Source: an uncultured Bacteroides sp. (GTDB taxonomy: Bacteria; Bacteroidota; Bacteroidia; Bacteroidales; Bacteroidaceae). From it: 51,477 bases of DNA. Below, in pieces: positions 23,022 to 31,341 of this stretch. The stretch covers positions 1 to 51,477 of the forward strand of contig UQTJ01000025.1 in NCBI GenBank assembly GCA_900544075.1, in the 5' to 3' direction. The position numbers were made by a program, and so were the translations under genes. The first letter of the stretch is position 1. Each line of letters starts with the position of its first letter. The notes beneath the pieces are model-generated. The model was not told the origin of the DNA, searched no databases, and saw only the letters and a program-made list of their open reading frames with translations.

Positions 23022-24548
23022 ATGAAACTGAAATATTTATACATACCCGTATTAGCCTTGTTTATGGCAGCTTGTGGCAGTACTCCGGATTATAGAAATG
23101 CCATTCCTGCAAAATCGGCGGCTGTGGTGGCCCTCGATATAAATTCCATGTCAGAAAAGAGTGGCCTTAGCGGTGCGAATGCCGATAAGGATGTTCTTGC
23201 CCGATTTGAAAAAATGGTCAAGAGCGGTCTTTCCGGTTCTGAAGCCTTGGTAGAGAAAATATTCCGCGATGCCACTGAGAGCGGTTTGGGACTGAAGGAA
23301 AAGATTTATCTCTTTATGGGTGAGCAGGCCAAAATCGGAGGGCTGTTGGTCAAGGTGACAGATAGTGATAAATTAGAGGAACTGCTTGAAGCACTTACCA
23401 AACAACAGCTTTGTCTGCCACTGAAAGAAGCCGACGGATGCGAATGGACTGTCATAGGCGACTGGCTTTTGGCTTATAATGACGGAGCTTTGGTTTTGGT
23501 GTCCGACAATAAAGGCTCTGACCCTAAGTCGCTCGTAAGGCAGGCTTCTATGTGGCTGCGTCAGAAAGATGGTGAAGGATTTTCGGCATCGGATGATTTC
23601 AGGAGTATGGAGCAGAAAAAGGGTGATATAGTATTGTGGAGTTCGCTTGAAGTTTTGCCTCATGAGGCGGTATATCCACTTACGATGGGAATATCGGCAG
23701 AAATGCGTCTGAAGGATGTAAAGGCTGTTTCTACGATAGATTTCACAAACGGAAAAACTGTCATGGATGTGGAAATGATGGTCACAGACAAGGTGATGAA
23801 GGGTGTTCTTGAAAAGAAACAGCAGGTGACTGATAGGATTAAAGGCAGTTATTTGGATATGTTCCCGTCGAATACTCAGTTCTGGGCAACGGCAAATATA
23901 AAAGGAGGAGAGTTCTACAACTTTATATGTGGGAATCCTTCTGTCAGAAGATATTTTGAGAAATCTATGATTCCTTTGGATTTTGGTTCTATATTCAGTG
24001 CCATTAGCGGCGATGTGGCTCTGTCCATGTCCGGAAAGGACGGAAAAGACTTTATAGCCTTTGCAGACGTTACAAATGATGATTTTCTGAAATCTTTTGA
24101 AACACTCAAGTCTATGGCTGCTCTTTCAGGCGGTCAGGTGCTGTTGCGCAATCACGGCGACAACGGATATGAATTCAAGACAGTGGACGGCAGTCTTGTT
24201 GGGCTGACTCCGGGATATTTGGAACTGTGGATAGGAGTGAATAACGGCAAACTTTATGTCACCAACAAAGAATCATTGATAGACAGGCGAGTGTTGGGAC
24301 TTTCACTCAGAAACCGTACCTGGGGAAAAAGAGTGGAAGGTCAGAGATTCTTTATGGTTTCAGATTTGACATCTCTCGACCGTCTGCTCGACTTGAAAAA
24401 ACTTAAAGGGTCGATGGCATCTGTGCTTGCATTCTTCGGAGGTTTGGATTATCTCACGGTGGAAAGTGCCGACGGAAGTAATGTGCGCATTGAGATAATG
24501 ATGAAAGATAAGAATAAGAATCCTTTGGGAGCTTTGCTGAATAATTAA
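23022..24548 (+). CDS. DUF4836 family lipoprotein
   Basis: A 508-residue lipoprotein with signal peptide and lipobox MAAC at residues 15-18. IPAKSAAVVALDINSMSEKSGL near the N-terminus is typical of DUF4836, a Bacteroidetes envelope family of unknown role. The rest reads as repeated alpha/beta modules without catalytic motifs. It lies 36 bases after rsmE (a gap made of a 21-bp direct repeat) and 15 bases before the ABC ATPase, so it may be the substrate-side partner of that transporter. That link is inference. Confidence 0.8.
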   Translation: MKLKYLYIPVLALFMAACGSTPDYRNAIPAKSAAVVALDINSMSEKSGLSGANADKDVLARFEKMVKSGLSGSEALVEKIFRDATESGLGLKEKIYLFMGEQAKIGGLLVKVTDSDKLEELLEALTKQQLCLPLKEADGCEWTVIGDWLLAYNDGALVLVSDNKGSDPKSLVRQASMWLRQKDGEGFSASDDFRSMEQKKGDIVLWSSLEVLPHEAVYPLTMGISAEMRLKDVKAVSTIDFTNGKTVMDVEMMVTDKVMKGVLEKKQQVTDRIKGSYLDMFPSNTQFWATANIKGGEFYNFICGNPSVRRYFEKSMIPLDFGSIFSAISGDVALSMSGKDGKDFIAFADVTNDDFLKSFETLKSMAALSGGQVLLRNHGDNGYEFKTVDGSLVGLTPGYLELWIGVNNGKLYVTNKESLIDRRVLGLSLRNRTWGKRVEGQRFFMVSDLTSLDRLLDLKKLKGSMASVLAFFGGLDYLTVESADGSNVRIEIMMKDKNKNPLGALLNN

Positions 24549-24563
24549 AACAAGTACTGAAAG

Positions 24564-25208
24564 GTGGAAAGAATAGAATTGGAAAATATCCTGCCGGCTG
24601 TGTTTGCAGGACGCGAAAATATAGTTTCCGACGTGTGGAGAAAGAAACTCTCTTTCGCGAAAGGAAAATCTTACCTGATAGAGGCTGCTTCCGGAACCGG
24701 TAAGTCATCGCTTTGCAGTTTTATATATGGTTACAGAAAGGATTATGAAGGTATTATCAGTTTTGACAGTACGGATATCAGAAACCTTTCCGGAGATGAT
24801 TGGACCGGTGTCAGACAGCAGGCTATAGGAATGATGTTTCAGGAGTTGCGCCTGTTCCCTGAACTTACGGCTGCGGAAAATGTGACTCTGAAAAACAATC
24901 TGACCCATTTCAGAGCAGAGAAACAGATAAGAGAATGGTTTTCCATGTTGGGAATTGAGGATAAATGGAATGAACCGGTAGGACAGATGTCGTTCGGTCA
25001 GCAGCAGAGAGTGGCTTTCATAAGGATGCTCTGTCAGCCGTCGGACTTCCTGTTTATGGATGAGCCGGTGAGCCATCTGGATGATGCCAACAGTAAAATA
25101 ATGGGAGATATACTGTCGGCGGAGATACGTGAAAGGGGAGTTGGAGTAATAGTTACTTCGATAGGTCGCCGTCTGAACATGGATTATGATGTGGAAATAA
25201 AACTTTAA
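24564..25208 (+). CDS. ABC transporter ATP-binding protein (LolD/MacB type)
   Basis: A 214-residue ATPase with a GTG start at 24564; no earlier ATG fits. P-loop AASGTGKSS at about residues 38-46, Q-loop in MMFQELRLFPELTAAENV, signature MSFGQQQRVAF and Walker B FLFMDEPVSHLD are all present. The H-loop His appears to be replaced (VTSIGRR), so hydrolysis may be altered. The size and the FtsX-like permease 20 bases downstream suggest a lipoprotein or mechanotransmission-type exporter, not an importer. Confidence 0.85.
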   Translation: MERIELENILPAVFAGRENIVSDVWRKKLSFAKGKSYLIEAASGTGKSSLCSFIYGYRKDYEGIISFDSTDIRNLSGDDWTGVRQQAIGMMFQELRLFPELTAAENVTLKNNLTHFRAEKQIREWFSMLGIEDKWNEPVGQMSFGQQQRVAFIRMLCQPSDFLFMDEPVSHLDDANSKIMGDILSAEIRERGVGVIVTSIGRRLNMDYDVEIKL

Positions 25209-25228
25209 AAACGTACCGGAGAGTCATT

Positions 25229-26407
25229 ATGCTTTGGAAATTATTAAGACAGCATATCAGTGTGGCGCAGTTGGCAGGTTTCTTTATTGCCAACCTGTGC
25301 GGAATGGTGATAGTGATGTTAGGGATACAGTTCTATAATGATGTATCGCCTGTATTCACTCAGGAAGACAGTTTTATAAAGAAGGATTATATAGTAGTGA
25401 CAAAAAAGGTCAGTACCTTGGGAAGCATTGCAGGAAAGAGCGGTACTTTCTCTGATTATGAGGTGGATGATTTGAAATCGCAGCCGTTCACTGTAGAGGT
25501 AGGAGCTTTCCAGCCTTCTCAGTTCAAGGTGTCGGCCGGTATATCATTCGGAGGAATGGATATATCAACTGCTATGTTTCTTGAATCTGTACCGGACGGT
25601 TTTGTAGATGTAAGGGCCGATGCATGGAGTTACACGGACGGACAGAGTGAAATTCCAATCATTATTCCGCGCAATTATCTCAATCTTTATAACTTCGGAT
25701 TTGCGCGAAGCAGGAATCTTCCGCAGCTGTCGGAAGGTATGGTAGGGTTGGTATCACTTAATCTTTATATTGCCGGAAACGGAAAACGGGATATGAAGAA
25801 GGGACGTATAGTGGGGTTCTCCAACAGGCTGAACACTATACTCGTGCCTGAATCATTCATGAATTCGGCAAATGCCTCTTATGGCGGAAACAAGGAATGG
25901 GAGCCGTCGCGCCTTATTATAGAGGTGGACAATCCTGCCGACGAAAGAATAGCCCGGTATTTTAACGATAACGGATATGAAACCGAGGACAGCAAACTTG
26001 ATGCAGGCAAGATGACCTGGTTCCTGAAAGTGGCTGTAGGAGTAGTTATGGCAGTCGGACTTGTGATAAGTTTGTTGTCATTTTATATATTATTGCTTAG
26101 TATATATCTGCTTTTGCAGAAAAATACGGACAAACTCGAGAATCTTATTCTTATAGGCTACAGTACATCGCGCGTAGCCATGCCTTATCAGATACTGACT
26201 GTGGCTATTAATCTTATGGTTTTGGTCCTGTCTGTCATTATTATGGTAATTGTCAGAGGAATATATACTGATGCACTTTCTGACATTATAACAGGTACAG
26301 ACGATGTAAGCATTGCCATGTCATGTGTCTTTGGTGTTATTTTGTTTATTTTGGTATCTGTATATAATATAATTGCAATAAGAAGAAAGATTGGTTCTAT
26401 ACTGTAA
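25229..26407 (+). CDS. FtsX/MacB-like ABC transporter permease
   Basis: A 392-residue membrane protein with one helix near the N-terminus (about residues 14-34), a large periplasmic region (about 45-260), and three C-terminal helices (about 265-292, 325-345, 360-382). This is the FtsX/MacB/LolCE layout. It pairs with the ATPase just upstream. The substrate is unknown; the adjacent DUF4836 lipoprotein suggests an envelope role. Confidence 0.8.
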   Translation: MLWKLLRQHISVAQLAGFFIANLCGMVIVMLGIQFYNDVSPVFTQEDSFIKKDYIVVTKKVSTLGSIAGKSGTFSDYEVDDLKSQPFTVEVGAFQPSQFKVSAGISFGGMDISTAMFLESVPDGFVDVRADAWSYTDGQSEIPIIIPRNYLNLYNFGFARSRNLPQLSEGMVGLVSLNLYIAGNGKRDMKKGRIVGFSNRLNTILVPESFMNSANASYGGNKEWEPSRLIIEVDNPADERIARYFNDNGYETEDSKLDAGKMTWFLKVAVGVVMAVGLVISLLSFYILLLSIYLLLQKNTDKLENLILIGYSTSRVAMPYQILTVAINLMVLVLSVIIMVIVRGIYTDALSDIITGTDDVSIAMSCVFGVILFILVSVYNIIAIRRKIGSIL

Positions 26408-26551
26408 TGGTATGTTCCTTGTTTAAAAAGTCTTTATTCTCTGTGATAATATGTAAATAGTATTGGGAAATATCTCTCTTATTGTGTCCTATAACATTGT
26501 TTAAGGGATAAAAAATGTTACTTTTAAGAACATTGTTATTGGATAAAACAT

Positions 26552-26559
26552 TAAATTTG
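26552..26559 (+). promoter_or_regulatory. Promoter -7 element (TAAATTTG) for the ATP synthase operon
   Basis: TAAATTTG lies 39 bases before the atpD ATG in a 190-base spacer. TAACATT at about 26491-26497 can pair with AATGTTA at about 26515-26521, and AACATTGTT occurs twice upstream of the promoter. These may be operator-like, but that is a guess. Confidence 0.7.
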
Positions 26560-26597
26560 CGATATACAATTAAGATAATTATTTAACAGATTAGTTT

Positions 26598-28124
26598 ATG
26601 TCAAAAATCGTTGGACATATTTCGCAAGTTATCGGTCCGGTAGTGGATGTCCATTTCGACCTTGAAGGATTGGATGCTGATGTCGCTTTGCCGAAGATAC
26701 ACGATGCAATGACTGTTGTCCGCAAGGATGGTCGTACATTGATTGTCGAGGTGCAGCAGCATATCGGTGAGGATACTGTGCGTACAGTAGCTATGGACAG
26801 TACAGACGGACTGAAACGCGGAATGGAAGTTGTACCTACCGGTCAGCCTATAACCATGCCGGTGGGAGCACAAATCAGGGGACGTGTGATGAACGTAGTG
26901 GGAGAGACTATTGACGGAATGTCCGAACTGGACAAGAAGGACGGTTTCCCTATACACCGCGAACCTCCACGTTTTGAGGATTTGGCAACAACTCAGGAAG
27001 TTTTGTTTACAGGTATTAAGGTTATTGACCTTTTGGAACCTTATCTGAAAGGTGGTAAAATCGGATTGTTTGGTGGTGCAGGTGTCGGCAAGACAGTGCT
27101 CATCAAGGAGTTGATTAACAATATTGCAAAGAAGCATAATGGTTTCTCTGTCTTTGCCGGTGTGGGAGAACGTACCCGCGAAGGTAATGACTTGCTCAGG
27201 GAAATGATTGAATCAGGTGTTATCCGCTATGGAGAGGAATTCCAGAAGAGCATGGAAGAAGGCAATTGGGATTTGTCTAAGGTGGATTACAAGGAAGTTG
27301 AAAAGTCGCAGGTTGCAATGGTGTTCGGACAGATGAATGAGCCTCCTGGCGCACGTCAGTCTGTTGCACTGTCCGGTTTGACTCTTGCAGAATCTTTCCG
27401 TGACCGCAAGACAGACGAGAACAGTCCTAAGGATATTCTGTTCTTTATAGACAATATATTCCGTTTCACTCAGGCGGGTTCTGAGGTGTCCGCACTTCTT
27501 GGACGTATGCCTTCGGCTGTAGGTTATCAGCCTACTCTGGCTACTGAAATGGGTAAGATGCAGGAACGTATCACTTCTACGAAGAATGGTTCCATCACAT
27601 CTGTTCAGGCTGTTTATGTGCCTGCCGATGACTTGACAGACCCTGCTCCGGCTACTACATTTACTCACCTTGACGCTACTACAGTGTTAAGCCGTAAGAT
27701 TGCCGAACTTGGTATCTATCCTGCCGTTGACCCTCTGGATTCTACATCCCGTATTCTTGACCCGCTTATCGTAGGAAAAGAACATTACGAAACTGCACAG
27801 AGAGTTAAGCAGATACTTCAGCGTAACAAGGAACTGCAGGATATTATCTCTATCCTCGGTATGGACGAACTTTCTGACGAAGACCGTCTGACTGTTAACC
27901 GTGCTCGTAGGGTACAGAGATTCCTTTCACAGCCGTTTGCCGTTGCTGAACAGTTTACAGGTGTTCCTGGTGCTATGGTTTCCATAGAAGATACAATTAA
28001 GGGATTCAAGATGATTCTTGATGGTGAGGTTGACTATCTGCCTGAACAGGCATTCCTTAATGTAGGAACTATCGAAGATGCCATAGAAAAAGGAAAGAAA
28101 CTGCTTGAGGCTGCTAAAGCATAA
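26598..28124 (+). CDS. atpD: ATP synthase F1 subunit beta
   Basis: A 508-residue catalytic subunit. P-loop GGAGVGKTVL, GERTREGNDL, the catalytic ALSGLTLAESFRD and the FFIDNIFRFTQAGSEVSALLGRMPS region are intact. It makes ATP at the alpha/beta interface of F1. It is the first gene of the operon, unlike E. coli, where beta and epsilon come last. Confidence 0.98.
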   Translation: MSKIVGHISQVIGPVVDVHFDLEGLDADVALPKIHDAMTVVRKDGRTLIVEVQQHIGEDTVRTVAMDSTDGLKRGMEVVPTGQPITMPVGAQIRGRVMNVVGETIDGMSELDKKDGFPIHREPPRFEDLATTQEVLFTGIKVIDLLEPYLKGGKIGLFGGAGVGKTVLIKELINNIAKKHNGFSVFAGVGERTREGNDLLREMIESGVIRYGEEFQKSMEEGNWDLSKVDYKEVEKSQVAMVFGQMNEPPGARQSVALSGLTLAESFRDRKTDENSPKDILFFIDNIFRFTQAGSEVSALLGRMPSAVGYQPTLATEMGKMQERITSTKNGSITSVQAVYVPADDLTDPAPATTFTHLDATTVLSRKIAELGIYPAVDPLDSTSRILDPLIVGKEHYETAQRVKQILQRNKELQDIISILGMDELSDEDRLTVNRARRVQRFLSQPFAVAEQFTGVPGAMVSIEDTIKGFKMILDGEVDYLPEQAFLNVGTIEDAIEKGKKLLEAAKA

Positions 28125-28129
28125 CGCCT

Positions 28130-28402
28130 ATGGACAGAAAGGAATTGCATCTGGTGATAATATCACCGGAGCGTACTCTCTTCGATGGCCCTGTCAACTG
28201 GGTGGAACTGCCGGGTGAACTCGGTAAATTCCAGGTGCTTGTAAACCATGCTCCTATAATATCTTCTTTAAAGGAAGGTGAAGTCATTTACCAGTGTGGT
28301 GAGGCTCATTATCGAGTGCAGAGAGATACGCAGAAATTGAAAATTACAGGAGGATTCGTTGAGGTTAAAGATAATTTGGTCTCAGTGTGTGTAGAATTAT
28401 AA
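28130..28402 (+). CDS. atpC: ATP synthase F1 subunit epsilon, short form
   Basis: A 90-residue protein covering the N-terminal beta-sandwich (LVIISPERTLFDGPVNWVELPGELGKFQVLVNHAPIISSL), which binds gamma and the c-ring. The usual protein is about 130 to 140 residues with a C-terminal helical hairpin that can inhibit ATP hydrolysis; that part is absent here. It lies 5 bases after atpD. The frame is intact and the next gene begins 19 bases later, so it looks like a natural short form. Confidence 0.93.
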   Translation: MDRKELHLVIISPERTLFDGPVNWVELPGELGKFQVLVNHAPIISSLKEGEVIYQCGEAHYRVQRDTQKLKITGGFVEVKDNLVSVCVEL

Positions 28403-28421
28403 ACCGTAAAATCTGAAAAAC

Positions 28422-28841
28422 ATGTTCTTGCTTAAGGCTAAGAAGGTATTCATAAAGAAAATGACAATATTGACTTTGATATTGTCTGTTGTGATAGGTT
28501 TGATTTACCATTTGTTTATACCAGACAGGTATTTTCCATGGTTTCCTGCCATTCCTGTGTTTTTTTACCTCTTTGGTCTGTTCTACATCAACATGTTTTC
28601 TCTGGCTTATCGGTTGGGAGAAGATAAGATGGTTCCACTGTTTCTGGTTTGCAAAGGAACAAAGTTTCTTGTCAGTGTGCTGATAATTTCTATATACTGT
28701 TATGCGGTACAGCATGAAATTGTGGCTTTTTTTGCAACCTTTCTGGTATTCTATATTTCTTTTCTGATATTCGAAACTGTATATTTTACTAATATCGAAC
28801 TGAGACTTATAAAGAAGAAAAAACTAAAACAGAAACAATGA
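28422..28841 (+). CDS. Four-helix membrane protein of the ATP synthase operon (AtpI-like position)
   Basis: A 139-residue protein with four hydrophobic segments (about residues 14-33, 41-60, 72-92, 97-118) and a strongly basic tail (LIKKKKLKQKQ). It lies between atpC and atpB with a 4-base overlap into atpB. AtpI, which helps c-ring assembly or Mg uptake, often sits just before atpB, so this is a likely counterpart. The sequence itself gives no clear match. Confidence 0.5.
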   Translation: MFLLKAKKVFIKKMTILTLILSVVIGLIYHLFIPDRYFPWFPAIPVFFYLFGLFYINMFSLAYRLGEDKMVPLFLVCKGTKFLVSVLIISIYCYAVQHEIVAFFATFLVFYISFLIFETVYFTNIELRLIKKKKLKQKQ

Positions 28842-29899
28842 AAAAAGTACGTTATATATGGACTTTGGTGTTACTGATGGTTTTTACATCGGGTTTCGCA
28901 TCTGCCGAGACTTCTAATGAAGGTGGTGAAGTGGATGTCAATGAACTGGTGTTCGGACATATCAACGATGCCTACTCTTGGCATATTCTCAGCATAGGGG
29001 ATACTCATATCACAATACCATTGCCGGTAATAGTGAAAAGCAGTACCGGATGGCATGTATTCTCATCTGAGAAACTTGAAGATGGTGAGTATGAAGGACT
29101 TTATATTGCCGAAGGTGGAACATACGACGGAAAGATAGTAGAGCGTAATTCTTCAGGCGAGGAAGTTCGTCCATGGGACATGTCCATAACAAAGAATGTT
29201 GTTGGACTTATAATAAACAGCACTATTCTGGTGTGGATAGTTCTTGGATGTGCTAGATGGTATAAAAAACATCCTGTAGAGAACGGTGCGCCAAGAGGTG
29301 GTGTAGGTATGGTAGAATCGATGGTGTTAATGATTTATAATGATGTAATCAAGGAAGGTATAGGTCCTGGTTATGAACGTTATGCACCGTATCTGCTGAC
29401 TGCATTTTTCTTTATATTGGTTAATAACCTGATGGGACTTATTCCAATATTTCCTGGAGGTGCCAATGTAACAGGTAATATAGCTATTACACTCGTGCTG
29501 GCTTTGCTGACTTTCTTTTTTACGAATGCTTTTGCAACCAAAGAATATTGGAAAGATATATTTTGGCCTGATGTACCGGTATGGCTTAAGGCTCCTATAC
29601 CTATGATGCCGGTGATAGAATTCTTTGGCCTGTTCACTAAGCCTTTCGCTCTTATGATTCGTCTTTTTGCCAATATAATGGCAGGCCACGCAGCTATTCT
29701 CAGTTTGCTGTCCATTATTTTCATAACAGTGAAGATTGGTCCGTTATTGAATGGTACAATGACTTTTGTGTCAGTGGCCTTTGGTATATTCATGACTGCT
29801 CTTGAACTTCTGGTAGCTTTCATTCAGGCTTATGTGTTTACTATGCTTTCAGCCGTATTTATCGGTCTTTCCAAGGTAAAGGAAAAAGAAGAAAATTAA
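28838..29899 (+). CDS. atpB: ATP synthase Fo subunit a
   Basis: A 353-residue membrane protein with a signal-peptide-like start (MKKVRYIWTLVLLMVFTSGFASA) and a long exported N-terminal region before the helices, as in Bacteroidetes. The conserved proton-channel Arg is in MIRLFANIMAGH, and the last helices contain ELLVAFIQAYVFTML. It overlaps the preceding gene by 4 bases (ATGA). Confidence 0.96.
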   Translation: MKKVRYIWTLVLLMVFTSGFASAETSNEGGEVDVNELVFGHINDAYSWHILSIGDTHITIPLPVIVKSSTGWHVFSSEKLEDGEYEGLYIAEGGTYDGKIVERNSSGEEVRPWDMSITKNVVGLIINSTILVWIVLGCARWYKKHPVENGAPRGGVGMVESMVLMIYNDVIKEGIGPGYERYAPYLLTAFFFILVNNLMGLIPIFPGGANVTGNIAITLVLALLTFFFTNAFATKEYWKDIFWPDVPVWLKAPIPMMPVIEFFGLFTKPFALMIRLFANIMAGHAAILSLLSIIFITVKIGPLLNGTMTFVSVAFGIFMTALELLVAFIQAYVFTMLSAVFIGLSKVKEKEEN

Positions 29900-29916
29900 A
29901 CTAACAAAAAATAGTG

Positions 29917-29994
29917 ATGAAAATGTACGGCAAAGTTGTCGTAGCAGAATTATTACTTTATAAATTAAAAAATAACAAACTTAAAAACTTATAA
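29917..29994 (+). CDS. Possible 25-residue leader peptide before atpE
   Basis: An open frame of 25 codons (MKMYGKVVVAELLLYKLKN...) lies in the 97-base atpB-atpE gap and stops 2 bases before the atpE ATG. It could couple translation to atpE, whose product is needed in about ten copies per enzyme. It may also be chance in an A-rich leader. Confidence 0.3.
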   Translation: MKMYGKVVVAELLLYKLKNNKLKNL

Positions 29995-29996
29995 TT

Positions 29997-30251
29997 ATGT
30001 TACTTTCAATTTTATTACAGGCTGCCGCAGGTGCAGGTTTAGGTAAATTGGGTGCTGCTCTTGGTGCAGCTATTGCAGTAATCGGTGCAGGTATTGGTAT
30101 TGGTAAAATCGGTGGTTCAGCTATGGAAGCAATTGCTCGTCAGCCAGAAGCATCAGGTGATATTCGTACTAATATGATTATCATTGCAGCACTTGTTGAA
30201 GGTGTAGCTATTATCGCAATTATCGTTTGTCTTTTGACATTGTTCCTATAA
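29997..30251 (+). CDS. atpE: ATP synthase Fo subunit c
   Basis: An 84-residue two-helix proteolipid. Helix 1 has the Gly-rich packing motif (GAGIGIGKIGG), the polar loop is ARQPEA, and the ion-binding Glu68 is in AALVEGVAII. Glu is followed by Gly rather than Ser/Thr, and no helix-1 Gln is obvious, so proton rather than sodium coupling is likely. The A-rich leader suggests strong translation. Confidence 0.96.
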   Translation: MLLSILLQAAAGAGLGKLGAALGAAIAVIGAGIGIGKIGGSAMEAIARQPEASGDIRTNMIIIAALVEGVAIIAIIVCLLTLFL

Positions 30252-30261
30252 TAATCAGCGT

Positions 30262-30762
30262 ATGGGATTATTGACTCCGGATCCGGGGTTACTGTTTTGG
30301 ATGGTAGTGGTATTCGGTATTGTCTTCTTTTTGTTGGCAAAATTCGGATTCCCTGTTATCATCAAAATGGTTGACGATCGGAAGGCGTATATCGACAACT
30401 CGCTGAAAGCTGCACGCGAAGCTAACGCACAATTGGCTAACGTGAAGGCCGAAGGCGAGAAAATCCTTGCTCAAGCTCGTGAAGAACAAGCCAGAATCCT
30501 GAAATCGGCCACTGAAACACGTGACCGTATCATTAGAGAGGCTCAGGAAAAGGCTCGTTTGGAAGGTGACCGTCTGATGGACGAAATGAAAAAGCAGATT
30601 GAAACTGAAAAGGAAAGTGCAATCCGCGATATCAGACGTCAGGTGGCTCTGCTTTCGGTGAGTGTTGCTGAAAAAGTGATACGCACTAAATTAGCTGACG
30701 ATAAGGAACAGACTGAACTAATCAGTCGATTGGTGGACGAGATGGTTGAATCTTCTAAATAA
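30262..30762 (+). CDS. atpF: ATP synthase Fo subunit b
   Basis: A 166-residue stator protein with one N-terminal membrane helix (about residues 10-28) and a long charged coiled coil that reaches F1. FPVIIKMVDDRKAYIDNSL after the helix is typical of subunit b. It is 10 bases after atpE and 6 before atpH. Confidence 0.95.
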   Translation: MGLLTPDPGLLFWMVVVFGIVFFLLAKFGFPVIIKMVDDRKAYIDNSLKAAREANAQLANVKAEGEKILAQAREEQARILKSATETRDRIIREAQEKARLEGDRLMDEMKKQIETEKESAIRDIRRQVALLSVSVAEKVIRTKLADDKEQTELISRLVDEMVESSK

Positions 30763-30768
30763 CCGGTT

Positions 30769-31323
30769 ATGAATACAGGAGTAGTTTCAAAGCGTTATGC
30801 CAAGGCTTTGTTGGACTTTGCAATGGCAAAGGGAAACGAGAAGAAAGTATATCAGGAGGTTGAAACGCTGGCCGGACATTTTGCTAACGTGCCTGATTTG
30901 AAAAGAACAGTGGAAAATCCGGTAGTAACAAGAAAAATGAAACTGGATTTGCTGGTCGAGGCAGCAGGCGGAAAGGATGTCAGTGAAGAAATGAAACGTT
31001 TCCTTCAGCTTGTCATTGATGGAAAGAGGGAAAAATTCTTGCATTTCATGACATGGTCTTTTATAGACCAGTACCGGGAGAGGAAGCATATTTTGATGGG
31101 TAAACTGACTACGGCTGTTGAGGCTCCTGAACTTGTCAGACATCTGGAGGAAATTGGTTCGCTCAAGACAGATTCGACGGTAGAAATCAAAGCAAATATT
31201 GACCCTTCAATCATTGGAGGCTATATAATGGAGATTGACGGATACCGTTTGGATGCAAGCGTTGCCAACCAGCTTAGAAGAGTAAGACGTCAGTTTATTG
31301 ATAAAAACAGAAGAATAGTATAA
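30769..31323 (+). CDS. atpH: ATP synthase F1 subunit delta
   Basis: A 184-residue stator subunit that joins b to alpha. It begins VSKRYAKALLDFA and ends with STVEIKANIDPSIIGGYIMEIDGYRLDASVANQLRRV, both family patterns. Normal length, 6 bases after atpF and 18 before atpA. Confidence 0.95.
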   Translation: MNTGVVSKRYAKALLDFAMAKGNEKKVYQEVETLAGHFANVPDLKRTVENPVVTRKMKLDLLVEAAGGKDVSEEMKRFLQLVIDGKREKFLHFMTWSFIDQYRERKHILMGKLTTAVEAPELVRHLEEIGSLKTDSTVEIKANIDPSIIGGYIMEIDGYRLDASVANQLRRVRRQFIDKNRRIV

Positions 31324-31341
31324 TTATTGAATTGACAAATA

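Noticed and set aside
26601..27137. Long open frame on the minus strand opposite atpD (178 codons)
   Set aside because: It lies wholly inside a conserved core gene in the opposite direction, has a composition unlike a protein family (His/Ser/Leu rich) and no promoter or ribosome-binding site.
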